The notes under the pieces were generated by a model. That model was not told the origin of the DNA. It worked only from the letters and a program-made list of their open reading frames with translations, and ran no database searches. From the NCBI GenBank assembly GCA_003476445.1, contig DMUF01000068.1:1-5555 (forward strand): a DNA stretch of 5,555 nt, read 5' to 3'. Made by a program: the position numbers and the translations under genes. Below, in pieces: positions 1-5,555 of the stretch. Source of the DNA: Gammaproteobacteria bacterium. GTDB lineage: Bacteria > Pseudomonadota > Gammaproteobacteria > Pseudomonadales > Azotimanducaceae. How positions within the stretch are numbered: position 1 is the first letter of the stretch; every line of letters starts with the position of its first letter.

Positions 1-782
1 TCGAGGATGCACGGCTGCGGACCATCGCGGCGTGCTGGGCGCCGGATGACGACTGGCTCCGCGTCGAAAGCCCGAGCGCCGCCTCGGCGCGAGCGGGCTG
101 GCCGGTTTCGCGTCCCGCGCTATGGTTTCCGCACGGCGGTATCGTCTCGACACCCACGTTCGTGCGCGCACTCATCGACCATCCGCTCATTGATACGGTG
201 CCCGAGGATCTGCCGCTTCCCGGACAACCGGGCGGCCCGATACCTGATCCGGATACCCCGGTCGTGCTCGCCTGCGGCATGCGGGTGCTGGACGCCCCGG
301 CCGCTGCGCACCTGGAGCTTGCCGCAGTGCCGGGCCAGATCGACCGCGTGCAAACGGCGTCGGTTCCGCGCCTGCCTCTGGTGGGCGACGGCTATCTCGT
401 CCCGCATCAGGGTTTTCTGTTCGCCGGCAGCACCTATGAGTACCGTCCCTGGGAACCGGGCGCCGCCACACGCAGTAATCTCGCGCAGCTGGCCCACCGA
501 CCCTGGCGTCCGTATGGCTCTTTTCGGGGGGAACGCGCCACGACGTCGGACCGGCTGCCATTGATCGGTCCGCTCGATCACCCGGACGCATCACCCATTC
601 CCGGTCTCTGGATCACAAGCGGCCACGGCTCGATGGGCAACGTGACGTCGCACCTGGCCGGCGCCGTGATCAGCGCCGCACTCTCAGGCCACCCACCACC
701 CGTGTCGGATGATCTGTCGGCAGCATTGCTCCCCGCGCGTTTTCGCGCGCGGCAGGCCCGGCGCGGCATTCGGCATCGCTAA
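1..782 (+). CDS. mnmC: MnmC-like FAD-dependent oxidoreductase, C-terminal part (5' truncated by window edge)
   Basis: The reading frame is open from the first complete codon at position 3 and ends at TAA 780-782, giving 259 residues of a longer protein. It resembles the C-terminal (MnmC1) domain of MnmC, which with FAD removes the carboxymethyl group of cmnm5(s2)U34 in tRNA wobble bases. Visible blocks are FPHGGIVSTPTFVRAL (substrate-domain motif), VPGQIDRV matching the AGQV block, LVGDGYLVPH, FRGERATTSDRLPLIG, GHGSMGN near the FAD site, and the family tail PARFRARQARRG. The FAD-binding Rossmann motif and any N-terminal methyltransferase domain lie upstream of the window, so it is unclear whether the protein is bifunctional as in E. 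coli. The family's usual GSRG is GSMG here. The gene converges on the minus-strand operon. A generic DAO-family amino-acid oxidase is the alternative, but the tail and the DRLPLIG block favour MnmC. Confidence 0.75.
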   Translation, partial: EDARLRTIAACWAPDDDWLRVESPSAASARAGWPVSRPALWFPHGGIVSTPTFVRALIDHPLIDTVPEDLPLPGQPGGPIPDPDTPVVLACGMRVLDAPAAAHLELAAVPGQIDRVQTASVPRLPLVGDGYLVPHQGFLFAGSTYEYRPWEPGAATRSNLAQLAHRPWRPYGSFRGERATTSDRLPLIGPLDHPDASPIPGLWITSGHGSMGNVTSHLAGAVISAALSGHPPPVSDDLSAALLPARFRARQARRGIRHR

Positions 783-784
783 TC

Positions 785-801
785 GCGCAGAACTTGTGCG
801 C
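785..801. other. Short inverted repeat in the convergent gap
   Basis: A perfect 5-bp stem (GCGCA / TGCGC) with a 7-nt loop lies three bases after the mnmC-like stop, in the 54-bp gap between the convergent mnmC-like and serA genes. It could help end transcription from either side. Neither strand has a T-run after it and the stem is short, so it does not meet the usual definition of an intrinsic terminator. The rest of the gap (802-836) holds no stronger structure that I can see. Confidence 0.25.
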
Positions 802-836
802 CGGTCGGACACATCAGCGGTGAAGGGCTGACCCGA

Positions 837-2012
837 TCAGGTGCGAAACTCACGCACGTTCATGACGCTGTCAGTCGCGCGAATCGCCTCAAGCGTTTTG
901 GCATCGAGCTCGTCCGCCACGTCGATCAGGTTGTAAGCCACGTCGCCGCGGCTCTTGTTGATCATGTCCACGACGTTGATCTGCCGGTCAGCCAGCACGG
1001 AGGTCACCTTGTTAAGGATGCCCGGCACGTTGCGGTTGGTTACCGCGATGCGATAGCCGCCGGTGGGTTCAAGCGTTACCGTGGGGAAATTCACCGAATT
1101 GCGAATATTGCCGGTCTTCAGGAAATCGACCAGCTGGTCGGCTGCCATGACCGCGCAGTTCTCCTCCGCCTCCTCGGTGCTTGCGCCCAGATGCGGCGTC
1201 AAGAGCGCGCGCGGATGCCCGAGCAGCGCCGGCACCGGAAAATCCGCCACATAGGCGCCCACGCGGCCCTCGTCGAGCGCAACCTTGAGCGCATCCGTTT
1301 CCACGATCGGCTCGCGGGCGAAATTGAGCAGTACCGAGCCCGACTTCAGCGACTTGAGCGTCTCGGCATTGATCATGTGCCGCGTTTCGTCGAGGAGCGG
1401 CACGTGCAAGGTGACATAGTCGGCGCGCGCGAGCAGCGCGGGCAGATTCTCCATTCGGCGCACCTCCGACGGCAGCCGCCAGGCGGCGTCCACGGAAATC
1501 GCCGGGTCGAAGCCGAGCACATCCATGCCGAGATCGAGTGCCGCCCGCGCGACAAGGGAACCGATCGCCCCGAGACCCACCACGCCAAGGGAGCGCCCGC
1601 GCAGCTCATGCCCGGCGAAGCGCTTTTTCTCCGCCTCTACCTGCTTGTCGAGGGTCGCCTCATCCGCGCTCGCATCCAGCCCGCGCACATACTGAATACC
1701 GCCAACGATGTCGCGCGACGAGAGCAGCAGCGCGGCGAGCACCAGCTCCTTCACCGAGTTGGCATTGGCACCGGGCGTGTTGAAGACCACGATTCCTGCG
1801 CGGGTGCAGTCGTCCACGGGCACGTTGTTCACGCCCGCGCCAGCGCGAGCGACCGCCCGAAGTCCGGGATTGAGGTCGGCGACTGACAGTTTGTGACTAC
1901 GCAGCAGTATCGCGTGCGGATCCTGCGCATCGCTGCTGACTTCGAATTCCTGGCGCGAAAACCGCTCGAGGCCTCGCACCGCGATAGCGTTGTACGTCCT
2001 GATCTTGTGCAT
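837..2012 (-). CDS. serA: D-3-phosphoglycerate dehydrogenase with ACT domain (short type)
   Basis: This 391-residue protein oxidises 3-phosphoglycerate to 3-phosphohydroxypyruvate with NAD+, the first step of serine synthesis in the cytosol. The N-terminal part carries RAGAGVNNVPVD (57-67) and FNTPGANANSVKELV (77-91), both typical of the family. The NAD-binding motif GVVGLGAIG is at 143-151. The catalytic arginine is R233 in NFAREPIV and the catalytic histidine is H274 in TPHLGAST. A C-terminal ACT domain spans about 319-391, with NVPGIL (328-333) and N346 in its ligand-site regions. The length matches the roughly 390-residue short class rather than the class with an extra ASB domain. The ATG at 2012 fits the usual N-terminus (HKIRTYNAIAVRGLERF). 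Upstream is GGGGCGCGGAC with no clear Shine-Dalgarno sequence. It is the last gene of the operon, 36 nt after murG. The usual xEP segment is replaced by DFPVP, and the ACT His of E. coli SerA aligns with N326, so serine feedback is uncertain. Confidence 0.93.
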   Translation of the reverse strand: MHKIRTYNAIAVRGLERFSRQEFEVSSDAQDPHAILLRSHKLSVADLNPGLRAVARAGAGVNNVPVDDCTRAGIVVFNTPGANANSVKELVLAALLLSSRDIVGGIQYVRGLDASADEATLDKQVEAEKKRFAGHELRGRSLGVVGLGAIGSLVARAALDLGMDVLGFDPAISVDAAWRLPSEVRRMENLPALLARADYVTLHVPLLDETRHMINAETLKSLKSGSVLLNFAREPIVETDALKVALDEGRVGAYVADFPVPALLGHPRALLTPHLGASTEEAEENCAVMAADQLVDFLKTGNIRNSVNFPTVTLEPTGGYRIAVTNRNVPGILNKVTSVLADRQINVVDMINKSRGDVAYNLIDVADELDAKTLEAIRATDSVMNVREFRT

Positions 2013-2022
2013 GTCCGCGCCC

Positions 2023-2040
2023 CGCGCCGAAAAGGGCGCG
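2023..2040 (-). promoter_or_regulatory. Hairpin between the murG-like stop and the serA start
   Basis: A perfect 6-bp all-GC stem closes a 6-nt loop; on the minus strand it reads CGCGCC CTTTTC GGCGCG. It occupies most of the 36-nt gap between the murG-like stop (2049) and the serA ATG (2012) and ends 10 nt before that ATG. No consensus ribosome-binding site is visible between hairpin and ATG. It may influence serA translation, mRNA processing or partial termination. There is no T-tract after it, so a plain intrinsic terminator is unlikely. Confidence 0.4.
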
Positions 2041-2048
2041 TATGGTAC

Positions 2049-3110
2049 TCAATTCGGGCACAGTCGTTCGAGTTCCGACCACAGAACAGCGACCGCGTCC
2101 GGCGCTTTGAAGGTTGCGAGCGCCGCACTCAGAGCTGCCCGCGCCGACCAGGCCGCATCCACCGCTGCGAACAGCGACGCGCCGTCGAGTCCGTCATCCG
2201 CCTGTGACTGGCAGTATCCGGCCGCCACTGCCCAGGCGGCATTCTCGAGTTGATCGCCACGACTGGCGCGCGCTGACAGGGGCACCAGCAGTGCGGGTTT
2301 GCGCAGCGCAAGCAGCTCAAAGAGGGTATTGGCCCCGGCGCGCGAGACGACCAAATCGGCAGCCGCCAGCACATCCCCCCACTCGTCCCGAACGAACTCC
2401 AGGGCGATATAGCCCGGCGCATCGATGTCCGTGCGCTTACCCGGCCCGCAGACATGAACCACGGTGAATTGCGGCAGAAGTCGCGGCAATGCCTCGATCA
2501 CGGCGCGATTGAGTCGATCGGCACCAAGACTGCCGCCCGTCACAAGCAGTACCGGACGCTGCGCCGTCACACCGAGCCACGCGCGACCGCGAGCCGCATC
2601 GCCCAAGCGCAGGGCTGGTCGCAGCGGCGAGCCGGCAACCACCTGGCGTCCTCGAAAACCAGGGACCCGACTGCCAGGAAAGGTGAAGGCGAGGGTGCGA
2701 ACGAACGGCAGCGCCAGGCGATTGGCAAGCCCGGGGGACAGATCACTTTCGTGCGCGAGCACGGGAATACGCAGACAGCCCGCAGCAAACACCACAGGGA
2801 AGCTCACGAATCCGCCCTTGGAGAACACGACGTCTGGTCGCAGCCGCCAGAGCAGGAGCAAGGCCTGACACATGCCGATGCCGACACGAAAAGCGTCGAC
2901 CAGATTTTCCCACGCGATATACCGTCGCAGTTTTCCCGTCGTGATACCGAGGTAGCGCACCGGCAAGTCACCGAGCAGCCGCTGCTCGAGACCGCTGCGG
3001 CTGCCCACGAACGTGACACGCCACCCCGACGCCAAGGCGCGTTGCATCACCGGCACAGCAGGCAGCACATGCCCCGCGGTACCGCCGCCGGTGCACAGCA
3101 GATGCGTCAC
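2049..3110 (-). CDS. murG: MurG-like UDP-GlcNAc:lipid I N-acetylglucosaminyltransferase
   Basis: This 353-residue GT-B glycosyltransferase of family GT28 is predicted to transfer GlcNAc from UDP-GlcNAc to lipid I on the inner face of the cytoplasmic membrane, making lipid II for peptidoglycan. From the chosen GTG, the glycine-rich loop CTGGGTAGHVLPA is at 6-18, SKGGFVSFP at 97-105, HESDLSPGLANRL at 120-132, TGGSLGA at 191-197, and the UDP-GlcNAc-site signature VSRAGANTLFELLAL at 255-269 (E265), followed by SRGDQLENA (Q287, N290). The length is normal for MurG. The frame extends to an ATG at 3164, but the family N-terminus starts just before THLLCTGGG. The GTG at 3110 forms a GTGA overlap with the hda stop, and AAGGCGG lies upstream, so that start is preferred. 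The SKGGFVSFP and HESD blocks resemble Bacillus-type MurG more than E. coli MurG. With no mur/fts division-cluster genes beside it, it may be a second, accessory MurG. Confidence 0.87.
   Translation of the reverse strand: MTHLLCTGGGTAGHVLPAVPVMQRALASGWRVTFVGSRSGLEQRLLGDLPVRYLGITTGKLRRYIAWENLVDAFRVGIGMCQALLLLWRLRPDVVFSKGGFVSFPVVFAAGCLRIPVLAHESDLSPGLANRLALPFVRTLAFTFPGSRVPGFRGRQVVAGSPLRPALRLGDAARGRAWLGVTAQRPVLLVTGGSLGADRLNRAVIEALPRLLPQFTVVHVCGPGKRTDIDAPGYIALEFVRDEWGDVLAAADLVVSRAGANTLFELLALRKPALLVPLSARASRGDQLENAAWAVAAGYCQSQADDGLDGASLFAAVDAAWSARAALSAALATFKAPDAVAVLWSELERLCPN
3107..3110 (-). other. GTGA stop/start overlap (hda to murG-like)
   Basis: The TGA stop of hda (3109-3107) and the GTG start of the murG-like gene (3110-3108) share the sequence GTGA. 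Such 4-base overlaps usually mean that the downstream gene is translated by re-initiating ribosomes. A weak Shine-Dalgarno-like AAGGCGG lies 10 nt upstream of the GTG, inside the end of hda. This overlap decides the choice of murG start. Confidence 0.75.
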
Positions 3111-3835
3111 AGCCCGAGTACCGCCTTGAGCAAAGGCACCGTGATTCGACGCTGCTCGGCCCACGCCGCGGCATCGAGCGCATCCAGCTGTACGAGCAGG
3201 GTGGCGAGATCACGCGGGCCGCGGGCAAACCAGTAATCAAACACCGCCGGAGGCAATACCAGCCCGCGCTCGGCACCGAGCCGCTGCAATACCGACCGTT
3301 TCGCCTCGTCCGCGAGCGGCGGCAGCGCGTAACCGGGCAGCGCACGCAGTCGCGACGCCAGATCCGCATAGTTAAACACCAGCGCTGCGGGCGGCCGATC
3401 GACCGTCACCGCAAGCGCACCGCCCGCTGCGGCAAGGCCCTGGTAGAGACCCAGAAGCGCCCGCTCCCGCTCCGGATCCCCAAGCCACTGCTGCAGATCG
3501 TCGAGCGCAACGAGGTCACACTGCTCGAGCCCTTCGAGCGCCTCCGGGTGCAGGTCTGCGGCACCAAGCGGCAGATAGATGGCGCGGCCGCCGCGAGCGG
3601 CGGCGGATTGACACGCCGCCTGCAGGAGATGCGTTTTTCCCGTGGCTCCGGCACCCCAGAGGAGACAGGCGCGAAATCGTCCGGCGCCCGATTCAAGCGC
3701 GCGCAGCGCGGCTACCGCCTCTTCCAGCGTGCCGGGTTCGAGATCCTCGAACCGAGCTCGCGCACGCAGCGGAAACGCGAGCGCGAGCTGCCGATCGCGA
3801 TCAGAAGTACGACGCTCGCTTTCAACCGCGGCCAC
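3107..3835 (-). CDS. hda: Hda-like DnaA regulatory inactivator (AAA+ ATPase)
   Basis: This 242-residue protein is homologous to the AAA+ domain of DnaA and lacks a DNA-binding domain IV. In E. coli, Hda bound to the DNA-loaded sliding clamp stimulates ATP hydrolysis by DnaA, limiting re-initiation. A clamp-binding hexapeptide, QLALAF, lies at 16-21, as expected near the Hda N-terminus. Walker A is GAGATGKT (61-68), Walker B is LVALDDLQ (108-115), the box VII arginine-finger motif DLASRL is at 158-163 (R162), and a sensor-2-like arginine sits in GPRDLATL (R208). The ending PLLKAVLGL matches the E. coli tail PFVKEILKL. E. coli Hda, as I recall it, has a degenerate Walker A (GAGRS), whereas this one is canonical. 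The GTG at 3835 is the only start codon before the clamp motif and overlaps the upstream gene by 14 nt; GAGAG lies 8 nt before it. A DnaC-type loader is the alternative, but the clamp motif makes this less likely. Confidence 0.9.
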   Translation of the reverse strand: MAAVESERRTSDRDRQLALAFPLRARARFEDLEPGTLEEAVAALRALESGAGRFRACLLWGAGATGKTHLLQAACQSAAARGGRAIYLPLGAADLHPEALEGLEQCDLVALDDLQQWLGDPERERALLGLYQGLAAAGGALAVTVDRPPAALVFNYADLASRLRALPGYALPPLADEAKRSVLQRLGAERGLVLPPAVFDYWFARGPRDLATLLVQLDALDAAAWAEQRRITVPLLKAVLGL

Positions 3836-4400
3836 GAAGGCGACTCTCGCGAATGGCGCGCAGGCCCCAGGTCACGACATAGTCGATACCCGAGCTTACG
3901 CCGAGCAAGCCGAGGAGCAGGAAACTCCAGGGATCAAGCAGTAGCGCTGCGAAATCGCTAATCCAGCCAAAGCGACACAGTTCCACCAGCAGCATCAGCA
4001 ACACGGAAATCTGCGCCGCGGTGTTGGCTTTGCTGAGCAGCGTGGGCGCAAATTCGATTGCTCCGAACAGCATGCGATAGACCACTGCTCCGCCCACGAT
4101 ACAGATATCGCGTCCGATCACGATCAGGACAAGCCAGAGCGGCAAATGCGACTGCAGCGTAAAAATGACCACCATCACCGCCACGAGCAGCTTGTCAGCG
4201 AGCGGATCAAACGCTTCGCCGAACCGGCTCTGCGCGCGCCAGCGCCGTGCCAGCCAGCCGTCAACCGCGTCGGAAGCGCCGGCAATAGTCATGAGCACGA
4301 GCGCCGCTGGGTACTGCGCATTCCAGAGCAGCCACGCCGTCGGCAGCACGAGCAGCACGCGCGCGACGGTGATGGCATTCGGCAGCTGCTCGCGCGACAC
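3822..4400 (-). CDS. CDP-alcohol phosphatidyltransferase, cardiolipin-synthase-like (PgsA/CLS family)
   Basis: This 192-residue integral membrane enzyme belongs to the family that moves a phosphatidyl group from CDP-diacylglycerol to an alcohol. The complete signature D-x2-D-G-x2-A-R-x8-G-x3-D-x3-D is present at residues 44-69 (D44, D47, G48, A51, R52, G61, D65, D69). About six hydrophobic segments are visible near 8-26, 31-45, 69-84, 87-106, 125-141 and 155-178. The N-terminal LPNAITVARV is the usual entry to the first helix. Downstream blocks GRDICIVGGAVVY (96-108) and APTLLSKANTAAQ (118-130) resemble eukaryotic cardiolipin synthase (CRLS1-type) more than E. coli PgsA, so the acceptor may be phosphatidylglycerol rather than glycerol-3-phosphate. 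The frame extends to a start at 4505, which would overlap the upstream gene by 101 nt. The GTG at 4400 gives a 4-nt gap, has GGGGCG upstream and matches the family N-terminus. PgsA remains a real alternative. Confidence 0.85.
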   Translation of the reverse strand: MSREQLPNAITVARVLLVLPTAWLLWNAQYPAALVLMTIAGASDAVDGWLARRWRAQSRFGEAFDPLADKLLVAVMVVIFTLQSHLPLWLVLIVIGRDICIVGGAVVYRMLFGAIEFAPTLLSKANTAAQISVLLMLLVELCRFGWISDFAALLLDPWSFLLLGLLGVSSGIDYVVTWGLRAIRESRLRGRG

Positions 4401-4404
4401 GCGT

Positions 4405-5555
4405 TTACGCCCCGGTCCAGCGCAGCCGTAAGCCGCTGTTCGGTGTAACAGCAGCACCCTCGACAGGGGCCAAACCAGACTCATCCTCGGATGCGAACCG
4501 ACCATCCGTCGTCAGCAGGGCCTTGAGCTGGTCCCGAGGCGCACTGGTCTGGACCAGAAACTCGAGCCGCTCACCTACTGCCTCCGTGAGGCGCACGTCA
4601 TCCACCACCTCAACGCCTTCGAGCCGGGCAAGCACGGCGCCCAAATCGCGCGCGTTCCTGACGCCAAGCACAGTCACCCGCTGCGCGTTTGCGGCGCCCG
4701 CCGCAACCTGGAACCGGGCGAGCTGGTGAAAGACGATCTGGTCGACGAGCGCGTCCGCCAGGGCGTCGGGCGTCGCCGCTTCGAACACGCCACGCGCGGG
4801 AACCACGGGCGGCGCCGAAGGTGCGTAGAGCAGAAGCTCGGCGCGCCAGGACGGAGGCGCAATCGGAGCGATCTCTTCGACCGGCGCAGCGGCGACCGTC
4901 GCAGCGGCGGGCTCAGCACCGACCGGAGTTGCAGCGTCAGCGGGCGTGGTCGCATCGACCGGAGTGACAGCATCCGCCGGCGGCGCCACCTCGATCACGG
5001 CGGGCGTTTGCGCCGGCGCCGTGAGGCGAATGACGGCAACGAACTCGGAAGCCACCGGCCCGCGCGATTCCAGGAACACGGCGCGCAGTTCGTCCGGCAG
5101 CAGATCCCAGACGCCAGCGACCGCCTGCGGCGGAACAGGCTCCGCGCCCGCGGGACGCAGCGCGAGCGACACGGGCTCCCAGTGTGTCGTGACCAAACCC
5201 GGCGAGGCGGCAACCGGACTCACCGGCTCAAGCGGCAGCCCCCAGTGCCGCGATCGTTCCCCGAGCGCCGCAAAGAGCTGAGAGTCTCGAGCCGCATCAC
5301 TGACCTCCGCCTGCGTTCGCCCGTCCCGGAGCACCCAGGCACTCACCACGGGTCGCGCGCTTGGCCAAACCGGCAGGCGCGCCGAGCGAATGAGCTCGAA
5401 CAGGGCGGGCGGACTGAACTGCACGCGGAGCGCCTGCGTTCCCGCCTCAGCGCCCGTCTGATAACCAAAGCGGGCGAAAAAGGCTTCTGGATCCCGCGCG
5501 GCCACGGCGACGGCGGGTAGCGCGAGCGGTGCTGAAAGGCCGGTCAGGCGCTTCA
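4405..5555 (-). CDS. DUF2066 family protein (5' end beyond window)
   Basis: The minus-strand frame is open from the right window edge (first complete codon at 5553) to TAA 4407-4405, giving 382 residues. A GTG at 5505 exists, but the residues before it (KRLTG...) resemble the RLTG/RVTG motif of DUF2066 proteins, so the true start lies beyond 5555. The block LRVQFSPPALFELIRSA, then RLPVWPSARPVVSAWVL (5329-5430), is characteristic of the family. An Ala/Pro/Thr-rich segment (4852-5013) separates this half from a C-terminal half with alternating beta/alpha character (RVTVLGVRNARDLGAVLARL and following). The family is of unknown function, and its members usually carry a signal peptide, so an envelope location is plausible; the N-terminus is not visible here. 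It is the first visible gene of the operon, 4 nt before the phosphatidyltransferase. In related genomes purM often lies just upstream of this family on the opposite strand, which could be checked beyond the edge. Confidence 0.75.
   Translation of the reverse strand, partial: KRLTGLSAPLALPAVAVAARDPEAFFARFGYQTGAEAGTQALRVQFSPPALFELIRSARLPVWPSARPVVSAWVLRDGRTQAEVSDAARDSQLFAALGERSRHWGLPLEPVSPVAASPGLVTTHWEPVSLALRPAGAEPVPPQAVAGVWDLLPDELRAVFLESRGPVASEFVAVIRLTAPAQTPAVIEVAPPADAVTPVDATTPADAATPVGAEPAAATVAAAPVEEIAPIAPPSWRAELLLYAPSAPPVVPARGVFEAATPDALADALVDQIVFHQLARFQVAAGAANAQRVTVLGVRNARDLGAVLARLEGVEVVDDVRLTEAVGERLEFLVQTSAPRDQLKALLTTDGRFASEDESGLAPVEGAAVTPNSGLRLRWTGA
4921..4992. repeat. Imperfect 36-nt tandem duplication in the Ala/Pro-rich linker of the DUF2066 gene
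   Basis: Two adjacent 36-nt units, starting at 4921 and 4957 and both beginning GACCGGAGT, match at 26 of 36 positions by eye. In the protein this shows as two 12-residue copies, DAVTPVDATTPA and DAATPVGAEPAA. It sits in the low-complexity linker between the two halves of the protein. It keeps the reading frame and looks like slippage in a flexible, possibly extracytoplasmic linker. Confidence 0.6.

Noticed and set aside
7..564. Plus-strand frame of 185 codons overlapping the mnmC-like gene in another frame
   Set aside because: Arg/Ser/Pro-rich translation without motifs; the frame ending at 782 carries the MnmC family blocks.
783..836. Intrinsic terminator between the convergent genes
   Set aside because: Only 4-5 bp stems are present and no T-run follows on either strand, so only a weak inverted repeat is reported.
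1191..1886. Plus-strand open frame of 231 codons opposite serA
   Set aside because: It is antisense to an unambiguous serA and has low-complexity Arg/His-rich translation, so it is a shadow frame.
3111..3164. Longer N-terminus of the murG-like protein from an ATG at 3164
   Set aside because: The extra 18 residues match nothing in the family and would overlap hda by 58 nt. The GTG at 3110 gives a GTGA junction and the normal MurG start.
2454..3236. Plus-strand open frame of 260 codons opposite the murG-like gene and the end of hda
   Set aside because: Its translation is rich in Arg, Gln and His with no recognisable motif, and it lies antisense to two well-supported genes. Long antisense frames are expected in GC-rich DNA.
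4401..4505. Longer N-terminus of the phosphatidyltransferase from a start at 4505
   Set aside because: The extra 35 residues precede the usual LPNAITVARV start and would overlap the DUF2066 gene by 101 nt; the GTG at 4400 fits better.
5505..5505. GTG at 5505 as the start of the DUF2066 protein
   Set aside because: The frame stays open to the window edge, and the residues before it look like the family's RLTG region, so the gene is partial rather than starting here.
4726..5520. Plus-strand open frame of 264 codons opposite the DUF2066 gene
   Set aside because: Arg/Gly-rich translation without domains; the minus-strand frame has family motifs and continues past the window edge.

Overview
This 5.55-kb window is GC-rich and almost entirely coding. 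It looks like chromosome from a high-GC gammaproteobacterium. The reasons are the gene set (an Hda-type DnaA regulator, a DUF2066 protein and the C-terminal oxidoreductase of MnmC) and the order DUF2066 / CDP-alcohol phosphatidyltransferase / Hda, which as I recall is a gammaproteobacterial arrangement, often next to purM and purN. The species cannot be named from the sequence. I see no tRNA, rRNA, CRISPR array, insertion sequence or phage gene.

Layout. On the plus strand, the left edge holds the last 259 codons of an MnmC-like FAD oxidoreductase, ending at 782. A 54-bp convergent gap (783-836) follows, with only a short inverted repeat. Everything to the right is read on the minus strand as a tightly packed operon, in transcription order: a DUF2066 protein (5' end beyond 5555, stop at 4405), a CDP-alcohol phosphatidyltransferase (4400-3822), an Hda-like AAA+ protein (3835-3107), a MurG-like glycosyltransferase (3110-2049) and a 3-phosphoglycerate dehydrogenase with an ACT domain (2012-837). 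The junctions are a 4-nt gap, a 14-nt overlap, a 4-nt GTGA overlap and a 36-nt gap containing a hairpin. The four starts inside the window are GTG, GTG, GTG and ATG. The promoter lies outside the window.

How the genes fit together. The operon combines replication control (Hda inactivates DnaA-ATP), anionic phospholipid synthesis, peptidoglycan lipid II synthesis and serine biosynthesis. The phosphatidyltransferase resembles eukaryotic/actinobacterial-type cardiolipin synthase more than classical PgsA. Acidic phospholipids are known to reactivate DnaA, so its translational overlap with hda is the most suggestive link here. A joint role in matching envelope growth to replication is inference only. 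No clearly undescribed system is visible. The oddities lie in family-level details: the type of phosphatidyltransferase, canonical Walker motifs in Hda, a second-type MurG outside a division cluster, and a SerA lacking some canonical active-site and serine-binding residues.
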